A stretch of DNA of 64,000 nucleotides. It comes from Microbispora hainanensis (GTDB lineage Bacteria > Actinomycetota > Actinomycetes > Streptosporangiales > Streptosporangiaceae). The position numbers and the translations under genes are program-made. The DNA is taken from positions 7,006,001 through 7,070,000 of the forward strand of contig NZ_CP108086.1 in NCBI RefSeq assembly GCF_036186745.1, in the 5' to 3' direction. This document shows positions 7,430-16,132 of this stretch, one piece after another. Below the pieces are notes generated by a model. It saw only the letters and a list, made by a program, of their open reading frames with translations, did not search any database and was not told where the DNA came from. Positions within the stretch are counted from its first letter, which is position 1, and every line of letters starts with the position of its first letter.

Positions 7430-9133
7430 TCACCTGGGGGTCAGAACCAGGCGGTAGGCGCCGTTGGCGTCCTGGCCGGCGATCGGGATCGTGACGCTGC
7501 CGTTGGTGACGGTGTAGGCGTTCGACCACACCTGGGTCGCCGCCGACACGTTCGTCTTGCGGCCCGAGCCGGGGACGTACTCGAGGGTCGCGGTGACCGA
7601 GGAGCCCAGCCCGCCGATCCCGTCCACGCGGATCGAGCTGTTGCCGGACTGGCCGCCGAAGACCACGCTGAACGTCCTGCCGTCATAGGCGGCCACGCCG
7701 TCGTTGTTCGTGGTCGGGGTCACCTTGACGATGTTGCCGGTCTGGTCGGCGTACCACTTGTACATCCAGTACGACGCCGTCGGCTGGCCGTTGTACAGCA
7801 GGCCGTTGAGCGTGCCGGCCTCGTACCAGAACGCCCGCTCGGCGTCGCGCACGCCCTCGCGCTCGAACTGGGCGACGTAGTGGTTGACGCTGCTCGGCAC
7901 GTCGATCTCGCCTGTCGTGGCGTACTCGTTGATGGAGATGGGCCGCGGCGAGATGCCCAGCTCGCGCTCCAGGGCGCGGTAGGCGCGGACGTTCGCGGTG
8001 ACGTTCCGCCATCCGCCCAGCTCGTGCCACGACACCACCTCGGGCAGGGTGTTCGTGGCCTTGGCGTTGTTGAGGAAGGACCGCATCCGGTTGATGTCCA
8101 GGTAGGAGTAGCTCGGGCCCATGATGGGCTTGTTCGGCTCACTCTGCCGGATCCGCTGGTAGGTGCGCACCCATCCCTCGTTGAAGGAGACGCCCGCCGC
8201 CGACGGCCAGGTCCAGTCCGGCTCGTTCCACGGCTCCCAGGCGTCGATGTTGGTGACGCCCGCCGACTTCGCCGCCGCGATCATCTTGTCGATCCGGCTG
8301 TACCAGTCGTTCCAGTTCGTCCAGTTGTACGGGAAGCCGTCGAAGCTGTCGGCCATGTCGACCGTGATCACCGCGCCGATGGCGGCGGCGTTGCGCCAGA
8401 CGTTGAGCGTGTCACCGATCGGGACCGGGGAGCCGTTCGGCCGGTGCTCGTGCAGCGGCGGCGGCTGGCGGAGCTGGTGCAGCTTCAGCGGCTGCATGAT
8501 CGACACCGGCGGGGTGTTCGCGTCGGACAGGCCATAGAGGGTGCCCGACGCCACGCGGGTGACCGGGCGCACGACGCTGCTCGCGTCGACCACGAGGGCA
8601 CTGCCCCCGCCGCCGGTCGTGGTGCTCCACTTCTGGTTGCTCTGCCCGTTGCAGGTCCACAGGATGACGGCGGTGCCGTTGGCGGTGCCGGCGTGGTCCA
8701 CGTCGAGGCACAGCCCCGACTGCACCCCCGTGATCGACCCGTCGGAGTTCTGCCGCCACTTCTGGTTGTTCTGACCGTTGCACGACCAGATGATCACCTG
8801 GGTGCCGGGCGAGGTCTGGTTGTTGTAGGCGTCCACGCACCGGGTGCCGTTCATCGTGCGCAGTTCGCCGGCCGAGGTGAACTCGAAGCCCTGGTTGGCC
8901 TGGCCGTTGCAGTCCCAGATGTCCAGCGTGGTGCCGAGGGTGTCGACGTTGCCCTTCACGTCGAGGCACCGGCCGGAGGCCGCGCTCACCAGCGGCGCGG
9001 GGGCCGCCGAGGCCGGCGCCGCCCAGGTGAGCGCGGTGGCCGCCAGGGTGACGAGCACCGTGAGCAGGCCCAGGGCGACGGCGCCCGGTGACCGTCGCCG
9101 CCCGGCCGCCGGGCGAACGGGTAAGTGGTGCAT
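7430..9133 (-). CDS. Secreted clan GH-A glycoside hydrolase with N-terminal CBM13
   Basis: 567 residues: a signal peptide ending near ASA-AP (about residue 44), a ricin-type beta-trefoil of three repeats (each with a CLDV/CVDA and a NQxF/W element, about residues 46-168), then a TIM-barrel catalytic part and a C-terminal beta domain. The acid/base Glu is in AWEPWNEPDW and the probable nucleophile Glu in ISINEYATTG, the NEP/NEY arrangement of clan GH-A (GH39/GH5/GH30-like). The exact family and substrate were not recognised. The ATG at 9133 is preceded by GGAG on the minus strand. A promoter and an operator identical to that of the galactoside operon lie upstream, so it probably releases sugar taken up by that transporter. 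Confidence 0.8.
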   Translation of the reverse strand: MHHLPVRPAAGRRRSPGAVALGLLTVLVTLAATALTWAAPASAAPAPLVSAASGRCLDVKGNVDTLGTTLDIWDCNGQANQGFEFTSAGELRTMNGTRCVDAYNNQTSPGTQVIIWSCNGQNNQKWRQNSDGSITGVQSGLCLDVDHAGTANGTAVILWTCNGQSNQKWSTTTGGGGSALVVDASSVVRPVTRVASGTLYGLSDANTPPVSIMQPLKLHQLRQPPPLHEHRPNGSPVPIGDTLNVWRNAAAIGAVITVDMADSFDGFPYNWTNWNDWYSRIDKMIAAAKSAGVTNIDAWEPWNEPDWTWPSAAGVSFNEGWVRTYQRIRQSEPNKPIMGPSYSYLDINRMRSFLNNAKATNTLPEVVSWHELGGWRNVTANVRAYRALERELGISPRPISINEYATTGEIDVPSSVNHYVAQFEREGVRDAERAFWYEAGTLNGLLYNGQPTASYWMYKWYADQTGNIVKVTPTTNNDGVAAYDGRTFSVVFGGQSGNSSIRVDGIGGLGSSVTATLEYVPGSGRKTNVSAATQVWSNAYTVTNGSVTIPIAGQDANGAYRLVLTPR

Positions 9134-9173
9134 GGTTCTTCTCCTTCATCGGGGGCGTGAAGCTCGTTGGTGA

Positions 9174-9207
9174 CGTGCAGGTCGTCGGGGCGTGCAGGTC
9201 GTCGGGG
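9174..9207. repeat. 17-bp perfect tandem duplication in a 5' leader
   Basis: CGTGCAGGTCGTCGGGG at 9174-9190 is repeated exactly at 9191-9207. It is in the untranslated leader of the secreted glycosidase. Confidence 0.85.
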
Positions 9208-9289
9208 GCATGAGGGCGGGAACGGCGGAGGCGCGCGGAAGCCGCGCTCCCGTCGGCTCGGCGTCACGGGATCGGCGACGCTGTTATGA

Positions 9290-9335
9290 GTTATCGGTAA
9301 CATCACGGTGTAGAGCGTGACGTTGACGGTGTCAA
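9290..9335 (-). promoter_or_regulatory. Promoter and LacI-type operator of the secreted glycosidase
   Basis: On the minus strand TTGACA (9335-9330), a 17-bp spacer and TACACC (9312-9307) are followed directly by GTTACCGATAAC (9301-9290), the reverse complement of the operator at 820. The position at about +1 suits repression. Confidence 0.7.
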
Positions 9336-9671
9336 GCCCCGGTCACCGGCCCGGCCGTTCCGCCAGACCGGAGTAACAGGTGAAACAGCAGCTGAACGAG
9401 GTCGCAGCCGGTTTGGAAAGACACCGGGAGGACGTGGAAGATTCACCGTCGAGCGGTGCTCTCCTTGACGGTCATCAGTGATAGCGGTAACACTAGCGCC
9501 ACCCCGATGAGGAGTTCCTGGTCATGAAGGTCTATCCGCCTGAGCGCAAAACCGCACGGTCGCGTTGTATCTGTCAGGCACGGCCCGGCCCATGACGTCG
9601 GAGGTTCGGCCACGTCCACGCCGTGTCCCCTTCGGGGGTGCAGGTCCGTGGGCGGCACGAAACCGAGTTGA
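9336..9671 (+). other. Gene-free stretch with an orphan promoter/operator
   Basis: No convincing gene. It holds TTGACG (9465-9470), a 17-bp spacer and TAACAC (9488-9493), overlapped by GATAGCGGTAAC (9480-9491), a degenerate copy of the LacI operator. Downstream, GAGGAG precedes an ATG at 9524 that opens a frame of only 23 codons. The arrangement looks like the promoter of a gene that has been lost. Confidence 0.45.
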
Positions 9672-10082
9672 TCCACCGGCCTCCACGAAACCGGTGCGGT
9701 TCAGAGCCAGGCCGATGACGCCGAGAGCGCGCTCGCGATACTCCAGGAGACTCTGGCTCAGAGCGAGCAGGCCTACGAACCACAACACCCACGCACGCTG
9801 CAGGTGCGGCTCACCTACCCTGAAGCGGTGGGGAAGGCCGGAGAACCACAGCGTGCGACCGTCCTGGCCGCTCGGCTGGTTGAAGACAGCAACCGGGTGC
9901 TCGGCCCCGAACATCTGGTCACCTTGGCAGCGAGGAGCGCCCTCGCCGGATGGACCATGGAATCCGGCGATGAAGGGACCGGCCTCCGGCTTTTCGAGGC
10001 GCTTCATAGTGACGCCAGGCGACTACTCGGAGATGAACATTGGCTCGTGGTTCAAGTCGGCGCGACATTGAAACAGCTCTGA
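9672..10082 (+). pseudogene. TPR-repeat protein C-terminal remnant
   Basis: A stop at 9669-9671 opens a frame reading ADDAESALAILQETLAQSEQ, HPRTLQVRLTYPEAVG and LGPEHLVTLAARSALAGW, which is the TPR_12-like pattern found at the end of large actinomycete NB-ARC/TPR regulators. About 136 residues remain, with no start codon, no ribosome-binding site and no N-terminal domains in any frame upstream. It is probably the 3' end of a decayed regulatory gene. A GTG at 9804 could start a 92-residue product, but without a visible Shine-Dalgarno sequence. Confidence 0.55.
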
Positions 10083-10157
10083 CTCATCCGTGCCGACGGC
10101 TTCGGCGCGAATCGCACCCAGTCGCCAGGGCCGGCTGGGCGGCCGGCCCGGGTTGTG

Positions 10158-10214
10158 CCACGGCGGTGTCCTCGTCGTGAGGACCGAGGTCTCGCGACGA
10201 GGACACCGCCGTGG
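10158..10214. terminator. Long bidirectional hairpin
   Basis: Perfect 20-bp arms at 10158-10177 and 10195-10214 with a 17-nt loop. It lies between the TPR remnant and the convergent 3' end of the GH95 gene. Confidence 0.8.
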
Positions 10215-10279
10215 TGCGGACGGCCGGCGATCGGCTGCCGGCCGGCCACGTGTGTGAGCGGCTTGGCGATCTCGGCGGC

Positions 10280-13200
10280 TCAGCCGCAGCTCGCCGCGCT
10301 GTACGCGACGTCGTAGGACGAGGTGACCTGCTTGCCGTCGATCGTGGCGGTCGCCTTCACGGTGACCGTGCCCGCCTCGATCTGGGCGGTCCGGGTGTTG
10401 AAGGACTGGTAGGCCTGCTTGCCCGGAGCCACATCGGCCACCGTCTTGGACCCGTACGGGGTGGTCAGTGTGATGGTCGCCGGAACGTCGGAGTCGTTGA
10501 CGGCCGTGACCGCGACGTACGCCGAACTGCCGATGCAGCGGGAGGACGCGGTGACGGTCAGCTTGACCTCCGGCTCGGGCGGCGTGGCGGAGTCGAGGGC
10601 GACGGCGAAGATGTGCATCGTGGCGACGCCGTTCGCCGCCTTCGGGCTGATGTTGGGCAGGTCGACGCGGGAGATCTCCTTGTTCTGCAGAGTGACGCCG
10701 GAGTAGTAGATGGTGGCGGGGGTGTTCTGCCGCTGGTTGTTCGGCCGGTTCTGGTAGGGGGCCACGACGGCGGCGTCGCTCCCCGAAGCCGGCGCGCCGT
10801 ACCAGTCGGGCGAGCTGAGGGTGAAGGTCTGCCTCGTGCCGTCCTTGTAGACGACGGTGGCCGGTCCGGACACCGCGCCGTAGGTCCCGGCCAGCAGGAA
10901 GCCGAGCGTCTTGCCGGTGCCGGTCACCTTGAGGGACTGCCCGGAGGCGATGGCGTTGTCGGGGGTGCCCACCGCGACGTCGGGCCAGGTGAAGGTGAGC
11001 CCGTTCTTGGTGATGGTGGCCCCCGGGGTGACGCCGACCGACGCCAGCGCCTGGGCGGAGATGCTGGCGCCGTTGCCGTCGAAGTTCCCGGGAGCGGTGT
11101 TGGTGTCGTCGGTGACCGCGACGTTGCTGAAGAGCTCCTCAAGCGGCTTCTCGCCGCCGCCCCACACCTGCACCGTGGCCGTCGTGGAGACGGCCCAGTC
11201 GTCGCCCCCCTCGGTGCCGCTGAGGACGGCGGTGACGGTCGCGGCGCCGCTCGCCGCGCCGGTGGCGGGAGTGAAGGTGAACTCCACCGTGGCCTTCGCG
11301 TCCGCCGCCAGCGGCCCCACTTCGGCGTGCTCGGGGGTGACGGTCCACCCCTCCGGCACCGTGAGGGCCACGCTCGCCGACGCCAGCGGCTCCTCGACCG
11401 CTCTGACGGTGACCTCGGCCTTCGCCGCCTCACCCGGGGTGACCTCGACCGGTGCGGTCACCGTGACCTTCTGCAGCGCGTACGCCCGGTAGGTGTGACC
11501 GGCCTGCGCGGTGATCCGGACGGCGTCGGCCTCGGTCTTCTCCACCGTGGCCGAGCCGCCGCCGGTGACGTCGCGGACCTTGTGACGCCCGGCGAAGATG
11601 CCGCCGCGCACCTTGACGACACCGTCGCGGTCGGGCGTGATGAGGTATTCGTCGGCCTGCCCCTCGCTCCACGCCGCGCCGACGGTATGGCCGCCGCGGC
11701 CCCGCAGGCCGCGCACCTTTCCGTTCCGCCAGGCGTCCGGAAGCGCCGGCAGCACGTGCAGCTCGCCGGTGTGGCTCTGCAGCAGCATCTCCGTGATGCC
11801 GGAGGTCGCGCCGAAGTTGCCGTCGATCTGGAACGGCGGGTGCAGGTCGAACATGTTCGGCGCGAGCCTGGCCGGGGTGACCAGGAGGCGGACCAGGTCG
11901 TGCGCCCGGTTGCCCTCCTCCATCCGCGCCCAGTAGTTGATCTTCCAGGCCAGCGACCAGCCGGTGCCGTCGTCGCCGCGCAGTTCGAGAGTCCGCCGCG
12001 CCGCGTCGTACAGCTCCGGGGTGCCGCGCTTGGTGATCTGGTGGCTGGGGTGCAGGCCGTACAGGTGGGAGATGTGCCGGTGGTTCTGCTCGGTCTCCAC
12101 CCAGTCGTACAGCCACTCCTGGATGTTGCCGCGCGAACCGATCTTCATCGGGGCGAGCCGGTCCCTGGCGGCCAGGACCTGTGCCCGGAAGCTCGCGTCC
12201 ACGCCGAGGACCTCACTGGCCTCCGCGCAGCCGTCGAACAGGTCGCGCAGGATCTGGTTGTCCATCGTCGGGCCGGCGGCGACGCTGGCGTTCGCGTGGT
12301 GGCTGAGCTCGGGCGAGTTCGACGGGTTGGTGACGAGATATCCGAGCTTCGGCTCCTCGACGAGGGTGTCGAGGAAGAACTGCGCCGCGCCCTTCATCGC
12401 CGGGTAGTTCTTACGCAGGAACTCGACGTCGCCGGTGAACAGGTAGTGGTCCCAGATCATGGTGGCCAGCCACGCGCCGCCGGTCTGCCACATGCCCCAG
12501 AACGCGCCGTCGACGACCGAGGTCGCCCGCCACGCGTCGGTGTTGTGGTGGGTGACCCAACCGCCGGCGCCGTACTGCACCTCGGCCGTGCGCGCGCCGG
12601 TCACCGTGAGGTCGTTGATCATGCTGAACACCGGCTCGAAGCACTCCGACAGGTTCGTGGTGTCGGCGGGCCAGTAGTTCATCGGCAGGTTCGCGTTGAT
12701 GGTGTACTTCGAGTCCCACTGCGGGCTCATCGAGTCGTTCCAGATGCCCTGGAGGTTGGCCGGCTGGGTCCCCGGCCGCGAGCAGGAGATCAGCAGGTAG
12801 CGGCCGAACTGGAAGAGCAGCGCGGAGAACTGGGGGTCGTCGACGGCCCCGTGCTGGGTGATCCGGACGTCGGTCGGCTGGTCGGCCGCGTCGGTGCGGT
12901 CGAGTTCGAGCGTCGTCCGGTTGAACAGCTCCTGATAGTCGGCCACGTGCCGGCTGCGCAGCGTGTCGTACGCCGTGCCCTGGGCGGCCTCGAGGTGCTG
13001 TCGCGCGATGCCCTGGTAGTCGCCGCTGACATCCTTGTAGTTCACGTAGCTGGAGCCGATGGAGATCAGCAGCGTCACGCTGTCGGCGGCGGACACCTGG
13101 AGCGTTCCGCCGGAGCTCGTGACGCTGCCGCCCTCGGCGACGGCCTTGGCCAGCGCCAGGAACTTGACCTGGCCGGTGATGCCCTCGAAGTTGCCCGAGA

Positions 13201-13894
13201 CGCCGTCGAGCGCGACCGTGGAGCTGTCCGGGCTGGTCAGCGTCGTGCGCTGGGGGCTGTCGAACGTCGCGCTGAAGGTGATCGAGCCGGGCTTGTCGGC
13301 GGTGAGGCGGACGACGATGACCTGGTCGGGCGCGCTGGCGAACACCTCGCGCTTGTAGCGCACGCCGTTCAGCAGGTAGGTGACGGACGCGACGGCGGTG
13401 GTGAGGTCGAGCTGGCGGTTGTATTCGGTGAACCCGCTGCTGCCGGGGAAGGTCAGCCTGATGTTGCCGACCGTCTGGTAGGCGAGCTGGCCCGCGGGTG
13501 AGCCCAGCATGTTCTGGTCGATCAGCGTCTGTGCCTGGGTCCACTGGTCCTCGAAGACCAGGCGCCGGATCTCCGGCAGCGCCGCCAGGCCCTTCGGGTT
13601 GCTCTGGTCGTACGGCCCGCCGCCCCAGACCGTGTCCTCGTTGAGCTGCAGGCGCTCGGCGTCGACGTTGCCGAACACCATCGCGCCGAGGCGTCCGTTG
13701 CCGATGGGGAGGGCGCGGAGCCAGTCCGTGCCCGCGCCCTTGTCGTACCAGAGCGCCATGTCGCTGGCGGCGCGCACCTCCGAGGGTGCCACCGATCCTG
13801 CTCGGGCGACCGCCGTCCACTGCATCGGCAGCATCAGAGCCCCGGCTCCGACCGTGCCGATCTTCATTAATTGCCTTCGCGTCAGATCTGGCAT
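10280..13894 (-). CDS. Tat-exported GH95 alpha-L-fucosidase, multidomain
   Basis: 1204-residue secreted enzyme expected to release L-fucose (some GH95 members act on L-galactose). It begins with a Tat signal (TRRQLMKIG). The N-terminal beta domain has LPIGNGRLGAMVFG. The (alpha/alpha)6 barrel has LQGIWNDSMSPQWDS, INANLPMNYWPA (Asn pair), VTNPSNSPE (likely general acid Glu) and FQIDGNFGATSGITEMLLQS (Asp), matching the catalytic set of GH95. A NEW3-type module (EVTPGEAAKAEVTV onward), a beta module and a final ~95-residue module with Cys near both ends follow. The ATG at 13894 has GGAGAG just upstream; the frame continues upstream only as non-coding sequence. It heads the fucose regulon and is divergent from a GntR gene. 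Confidence 0.92.
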   Translation of the reverse strand: MPDLTRRQLMKIGTVGAGALMLPMQWTAVARAGSVAPSEVRAASDMALWYDKGAGTDWLRALPIGNGRLGAMVFGNVDAERLQLNEDTVWGGGPYDQSNPKGLAALPEIRRLVFEDQWTQAQTLIDQNMLGSPAGQLAYQTVGNIRLTFPGSSGFTEYNRQLDLTTAVASVTYLLNGVRYKREVFASAPDQVIVVRLTADKPGSITFSATFDSPQRTTLTSPDSSTVALDGVSGNFEGITGQVKFLALAKAVAEGGSVTSSGGTLQVSAADSVTLLISIGSSYVNYKDVSGDYQGIARQHLEAAQGTAYDTLRSRHVADYQELFNRTTLELDRTDAADQPTDVRITQHGAVDDPQFSALLFQFGRYLLISCSRPGTQPANLQGIWNDSMSPQWDSKYTINANLPMNYWPADTTNLSECFEPVFSMINDLTVTGARTAEVQYGAGGWVTHHNTDAWRATSVVDGAFWGMWQTGGAWLATMIWDHYLFTGDVEFLRKNYPAMKGAAQFFLDTLVEEPKLGYLVTNPSNSPELSHHANASVAAGPTMDNQILRDLFDGCAEASEVLGVDASFRAQVLAARDRLAPMKIGSRGNIQEWLYDWVETEQNHRHISHLYGLHPSHQITKRGTPELYDAARRTLELRGDDGTGWSLAWKINYWARMEEGNRAHDLVRLLVTPARLAPNMFDLHPPFQIDGNFGATSGITEMLLQSHTGELHVLPALPDAWRNGKVRGLRGRGGHTVGAAWSEGQADEYLITPDRDGVVKVRGGIFAGRHKVRDVTGGGSATVEKTEADAVRITAQAGHTYRAYALQKVTVTAPVEVTPGEAAKAEVTVRAVEEPLASASVALTVPEGWTVTPEHAEVGPLAADAKATVEFTFTPATGAASGAATVTAVLSGTEGGDDWAVSTTATVQVWGGGEKPLEELFSNVAVTDDTNTAPGNFDGNGASISAQALASVGVTPGATITKNGLTFTWPDVAVGTPDNAIASGQSLKVTGTGKTLGFLLAGTYGAVSGPATVVYKDGTRQTFTLSSPDWYGAPASGSDAAVVAPYQNRPNNQRQNTPATIYYSGVTLQNKEISRVDLPNISPKAANGVATMHIFAVALDSATPPEPEVKLTVTASSRCIGSSAYVAVTAVNDSDVPATITLTTPYGSKTVADVAPGKQAYQSFNTRTAQIEAGTVTVKATATIDGKQVTSSYDVAYSAASCG

Positions 13895-14028
13895 TCGCTC
13901 TCCAAGCGCATGGCTGCCTTGCCGGCGGCCGGCGCCGCGCCCTTGGGCTGCGAGAGCCCCGCATCGAGGAGACGGGCGGGGTTCGGCGGGACCGGCTGCG
14001 TGACGAGGCTGTGTAGGGGGTGATGGCA

Positions 14029-14097
14029 AAGCTACAAAGATTTGATGTATCGGTCAACGATGTGATGCAAAACCCCCGCAAGCCGGTCATCTGACCG
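14029..14097 (-). promoter_or_regulatory. Promoter and candidate GntR operator between GH95 and gntR
   Basis: For the fucosidase, TTGACC (14057-14052), a 17-bp spacer and TAGCTT (14034-14029) read on the minus strand. Upstream, CGGTCATCTGACCG (14084-14097) is a perfect 6+6 inverted repeat of the GGT-n6-ACC form used by FadR-type regulators. The whole 408-bp gap (13895-14302) holds no gene. Confidence 0.5.
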
Positions 14098-14302
14098 CTA
14101 TCAGGCCGGAATACATCTAACCTTTGGCGGGAAAGGCCATGCGGCGCCGGGTAGCGGCACGCGGCCGCGTCCTGTATCCGTAGAGCAGCAGTGATTCCCG
14201 ACGACCATGCGCGAACGACGTGCGGGCAGGCCGCATCCGCTCCCCGCACGCCGTGGTAACGGGGAATCCCCCGCTCCCGCCGACCCTGGGAACCTACCTG
14301 CC

Positions 14303-15007
14303 ATGTCACGCACAGACGATGTAGTGGACAGCATCAAGCGGATGATCCTCGACGGCGTCCTGCGGCCCGGCGACCGTCTGCCCGTCGAGAAGGACCTCGC
14401 CGAGTCGCTGGGCGTCTCACGCGGGGCGCTGCGCGAAGGGATCTCGGCGCTGTCGATCCTCGGCATCGTCAGCACCCGGCAGGGCGACGGGACGTACATC
14501 ACGAACCTCGACGCGACGCAGTTGCTGGCTCCGATGGGCTTCGTCGTGGACCTGCACGGCCAGGGCGACCCGCGGCACGTCTACACCGTCCGGCGTCTGC
14601 TCGAATCGGAGGCGGCCCGGCTCGCCGCCACCAGCATCACCGACGAGGCGCTCTGCCAGGCCAGGGACCTGCTCGGCGAGTCGGCCCGGATCATCGATCA
14701 GGCGCCCCACGACCACGAGCGCCTCATCGAGATCGACATCGCCTTCCACCGCATCATCGCCGCCCACACCGACAACCCGGTCCTGGTCGGCCTGATCGAG
14801 GCGTTCGCCCGGCGCACCGTCCGCGGCCGGCTGTGGCGGAGCCTCCACGAGGAGGGCGCCGACCGGCGTACCCACGACGAGCACGTGGCGATCTGGGCGG
14901 CGCTCGCGGCACGCGATCCCGAACGGGCGCGCATCCGGATGGCCAACCATCTCGTCGGGGTCGAGGAGTCCCTCCCCCGGCTGCCCGACGACGGCGACGC
15001 GCCCTGA
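14303..15007 (+). CDS. GntR/FadR-family regulator
   Basis: 234-residue transcription factor. The winged HTH is seen in VDSIKRMILDGVLRPGDRLP, LAESLGVSRGALREGISALS and the wing RQGDGTYITNL. The C-terminal FCD effector domain is all-helical, with the metal/ligand residues of the type D..H.....H in IDIAFHRIIAAHTDN and RTHDEHVAIWAAL. The start at 14303 gives the usual spacing to the HTH; no strong Shine-Dalgarno is visible. It is divergent from the GH95 fucosidase and clearly paralogous to the GntR genes at 15078 and 20773 (shared RQGDGTYVTSLSP wing). It probably senses an L-fucose intermediate. Confidence 0.88.
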   Translation: MSRTDDVVDSIKRMILDGVLRPGDRLPVEKDLAESLGVSRGALREGISALSILGIVSTRQGDGTYITNLDATQLLAPMGFVVDLHGQGDPRHVYTVRRLLESEAARLAATSITDEALCQARDLLGESARIIDQAPHDHERLIEIDIAFHRIIAAHTDNPVLVGLIEAFARRTVRGRLWRSLHEEGADRRTHDEHVAIWAALAARDPERARIRMANHLVGVEESLPRLPDDGDAP

Positions 15008-15084
15008 TCACAGCACAGGGATCACCACACAGGGATCACCGCGCCCTGATCACCGTGCCCTGATCACCGTGCCCTGATCACCGC
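15001..15084. repeat. 14-bp repeats carrying stop-codon segments
   Basis: GCCCTGATCACCGT-type units occur at 15043, 15057 and 15071 in perfect tandem, with a related unit at 15001 and two CAGGGATCACC variants between. The TGA of the upstream gntR gene (15005-15007) and the stop of the convergent gntR gene (15078-15080) both lie in repeat units. It occupies the entire convergent gap. Confidence 0.85.
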
Positions 15085-15791
15085 GCCGAGTCGGGGTCCG
15101 TGCCGGGACGCGACCGGCCGAGGTTCTCCCGCAGCCAGGTCTCCGTGGTGCTGACGTGCACGAGCGCGACCGCCTGGGCGAGCGCGGCGTCGCCGGCCGC
15201 GAGCGCGCGATAGATGGCGGCGTGCTCGGCGATCGTACGGCCGGCCGCGTTCTCCTCCACCAGCCCGCGCCAGACCCGCGCCCGGAGAGTGCGGCTGGCG
15301 ATGCCGCCGAGGAGGGCGGCCAGGGACTTGTTGCCCGTGGCGTCGAAAACGGCCCGGTGGAAGGCGTCGTCGTGGTGGTTGAGCGCTTCGGTGTCGTTCT
15401 GTGCCGCGATCATCGCGTTGAGATGCCGCTCGACGTCCGCGAGCTGCCCGGCGGTGATCCGGGCGGCGGCCAGACCCGTCGCGACCGGCTCGAACAGCCG
15501 CCGCACCTCGGTGATCTCGAGCAGGTCGTCGCCCCGCATCATCTCGACGGCGAGGCCGACCCCTTCGAGCAGCAGCTCCGGCGAAAGGCTCGTGACGTAC
15601 GTGCCGTCGCCCCTGCGCACCTCCAGCACGCGTGTGGTGACGAGGGAGCGGACGGCCTCCCTGAGCAGGTTGCGGGACAGGCCCAGCTCGGCGGCCAGGT
15701 CCTGTTCTGGAGGCAGCCGGGCGCCCGGAGGAAGCGTCCCGTCCTTGATGCGCTGCCTGATGCGCTCGATCGCCTGCTCGGTCAACGACAT
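15078..15791 (-). CDS. GntR/FadR-family regulator
   Basis: 237-residue regulator with the winged HTH (AIERIRQRIKDGTLPPGARL, LAAELGLSRNLLREAVRSLV, wing RRGDGTYVTSLSPELLL) and an FCD domain (DDAFHRAVFDATGNKSLAAL, RTIAEHAAIYRAL). It is transcribed divergently from the fucose-type ABC importer genes, with an 18-bp inverted repeat TGGTGTGTCAGGACACCA in the gap, so it probably controls itself and the importer. The ATG at 15791 is the closest start to the HTH; the Shine-Dalgarno is weak. It is one of three close paralogues in this region. Confidence 0.88.
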   Translation of the reverse strand: MSLTEQAIERIRQRIKDGTLPPGARLPPEQDLAAELGLSRNLLREAVRSLVTTRVLEVRRGDGTYVTSLSPELLLEGVGLAVEMMRGDDLLEITEVRRLFEPVATGLAAARITAGQLADVERHLNAMIAAQNDTEALNHHDDAFHRAVFDATGNKSLAALLGGIASRTLRARVWRGLVEENAAGRTIAEHAAIYRALAAGDAALAQAVALVHVSTTETWLRENLGRSRPGTDPDSAR

Positions 15792-15801
15792 ACCTGCATT
15801 T

Positions 15802-15819
15802 TGGTGTGTCAGGACACCA
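15802..15819. promoter_or_regulatory. Candidate GntR operator in divergent gap
   Basis: TGGTGT and ACACCA flank a 6-nt centre. A related element, GGTCTGGACAC, lies at 15971-15981 in inverted orientation relative to the GACACCAGACC beginning at 15813. The 341-bp gap 15792-16132 otherwise shows no gene. Confidence 0.5.
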
Positions 15820-16132
15820 GACCTCCACATGGTCCACGTAGCGTGCTGCGTCTTCCGGCCCGCAGACATGCGATGTGTCCGGTCTTCCCACCCGTACGGT
15901 GATGGCCGAGACGTCGGATCCCTTGGTGATGAGAGCCGCGTGCGTAACGGAATATCACCATCCTTACCCAAGGTCTGGACACTAGAGCGGTTTTGAGCAT
16001 AGAAAGACATCCCATGTCCTGTCGTGATTGGCCCCCTCACGACCAACCTCACCCATGCCCCGTACGACGACGCGGACGTCACCTGAGCGTCGGCGACGGC
16101 ATGGCAGCCGTGGTGCTTCAGAAGGAGAGACG

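Noticed and set aside
9565..10071. 168-residue plus-strand frame over the TPR remnant
   Set aside because: The TPR pattern lies in another frame; this one has no domain similarity and no start context.
10211..13501. 1096-residue plus-strand frame opposite the GH95 gene
   Set aside because: Antisense to a fucosidase with all catalytic motifs; the translation has low-complexity RGDR-type composition and no start context.
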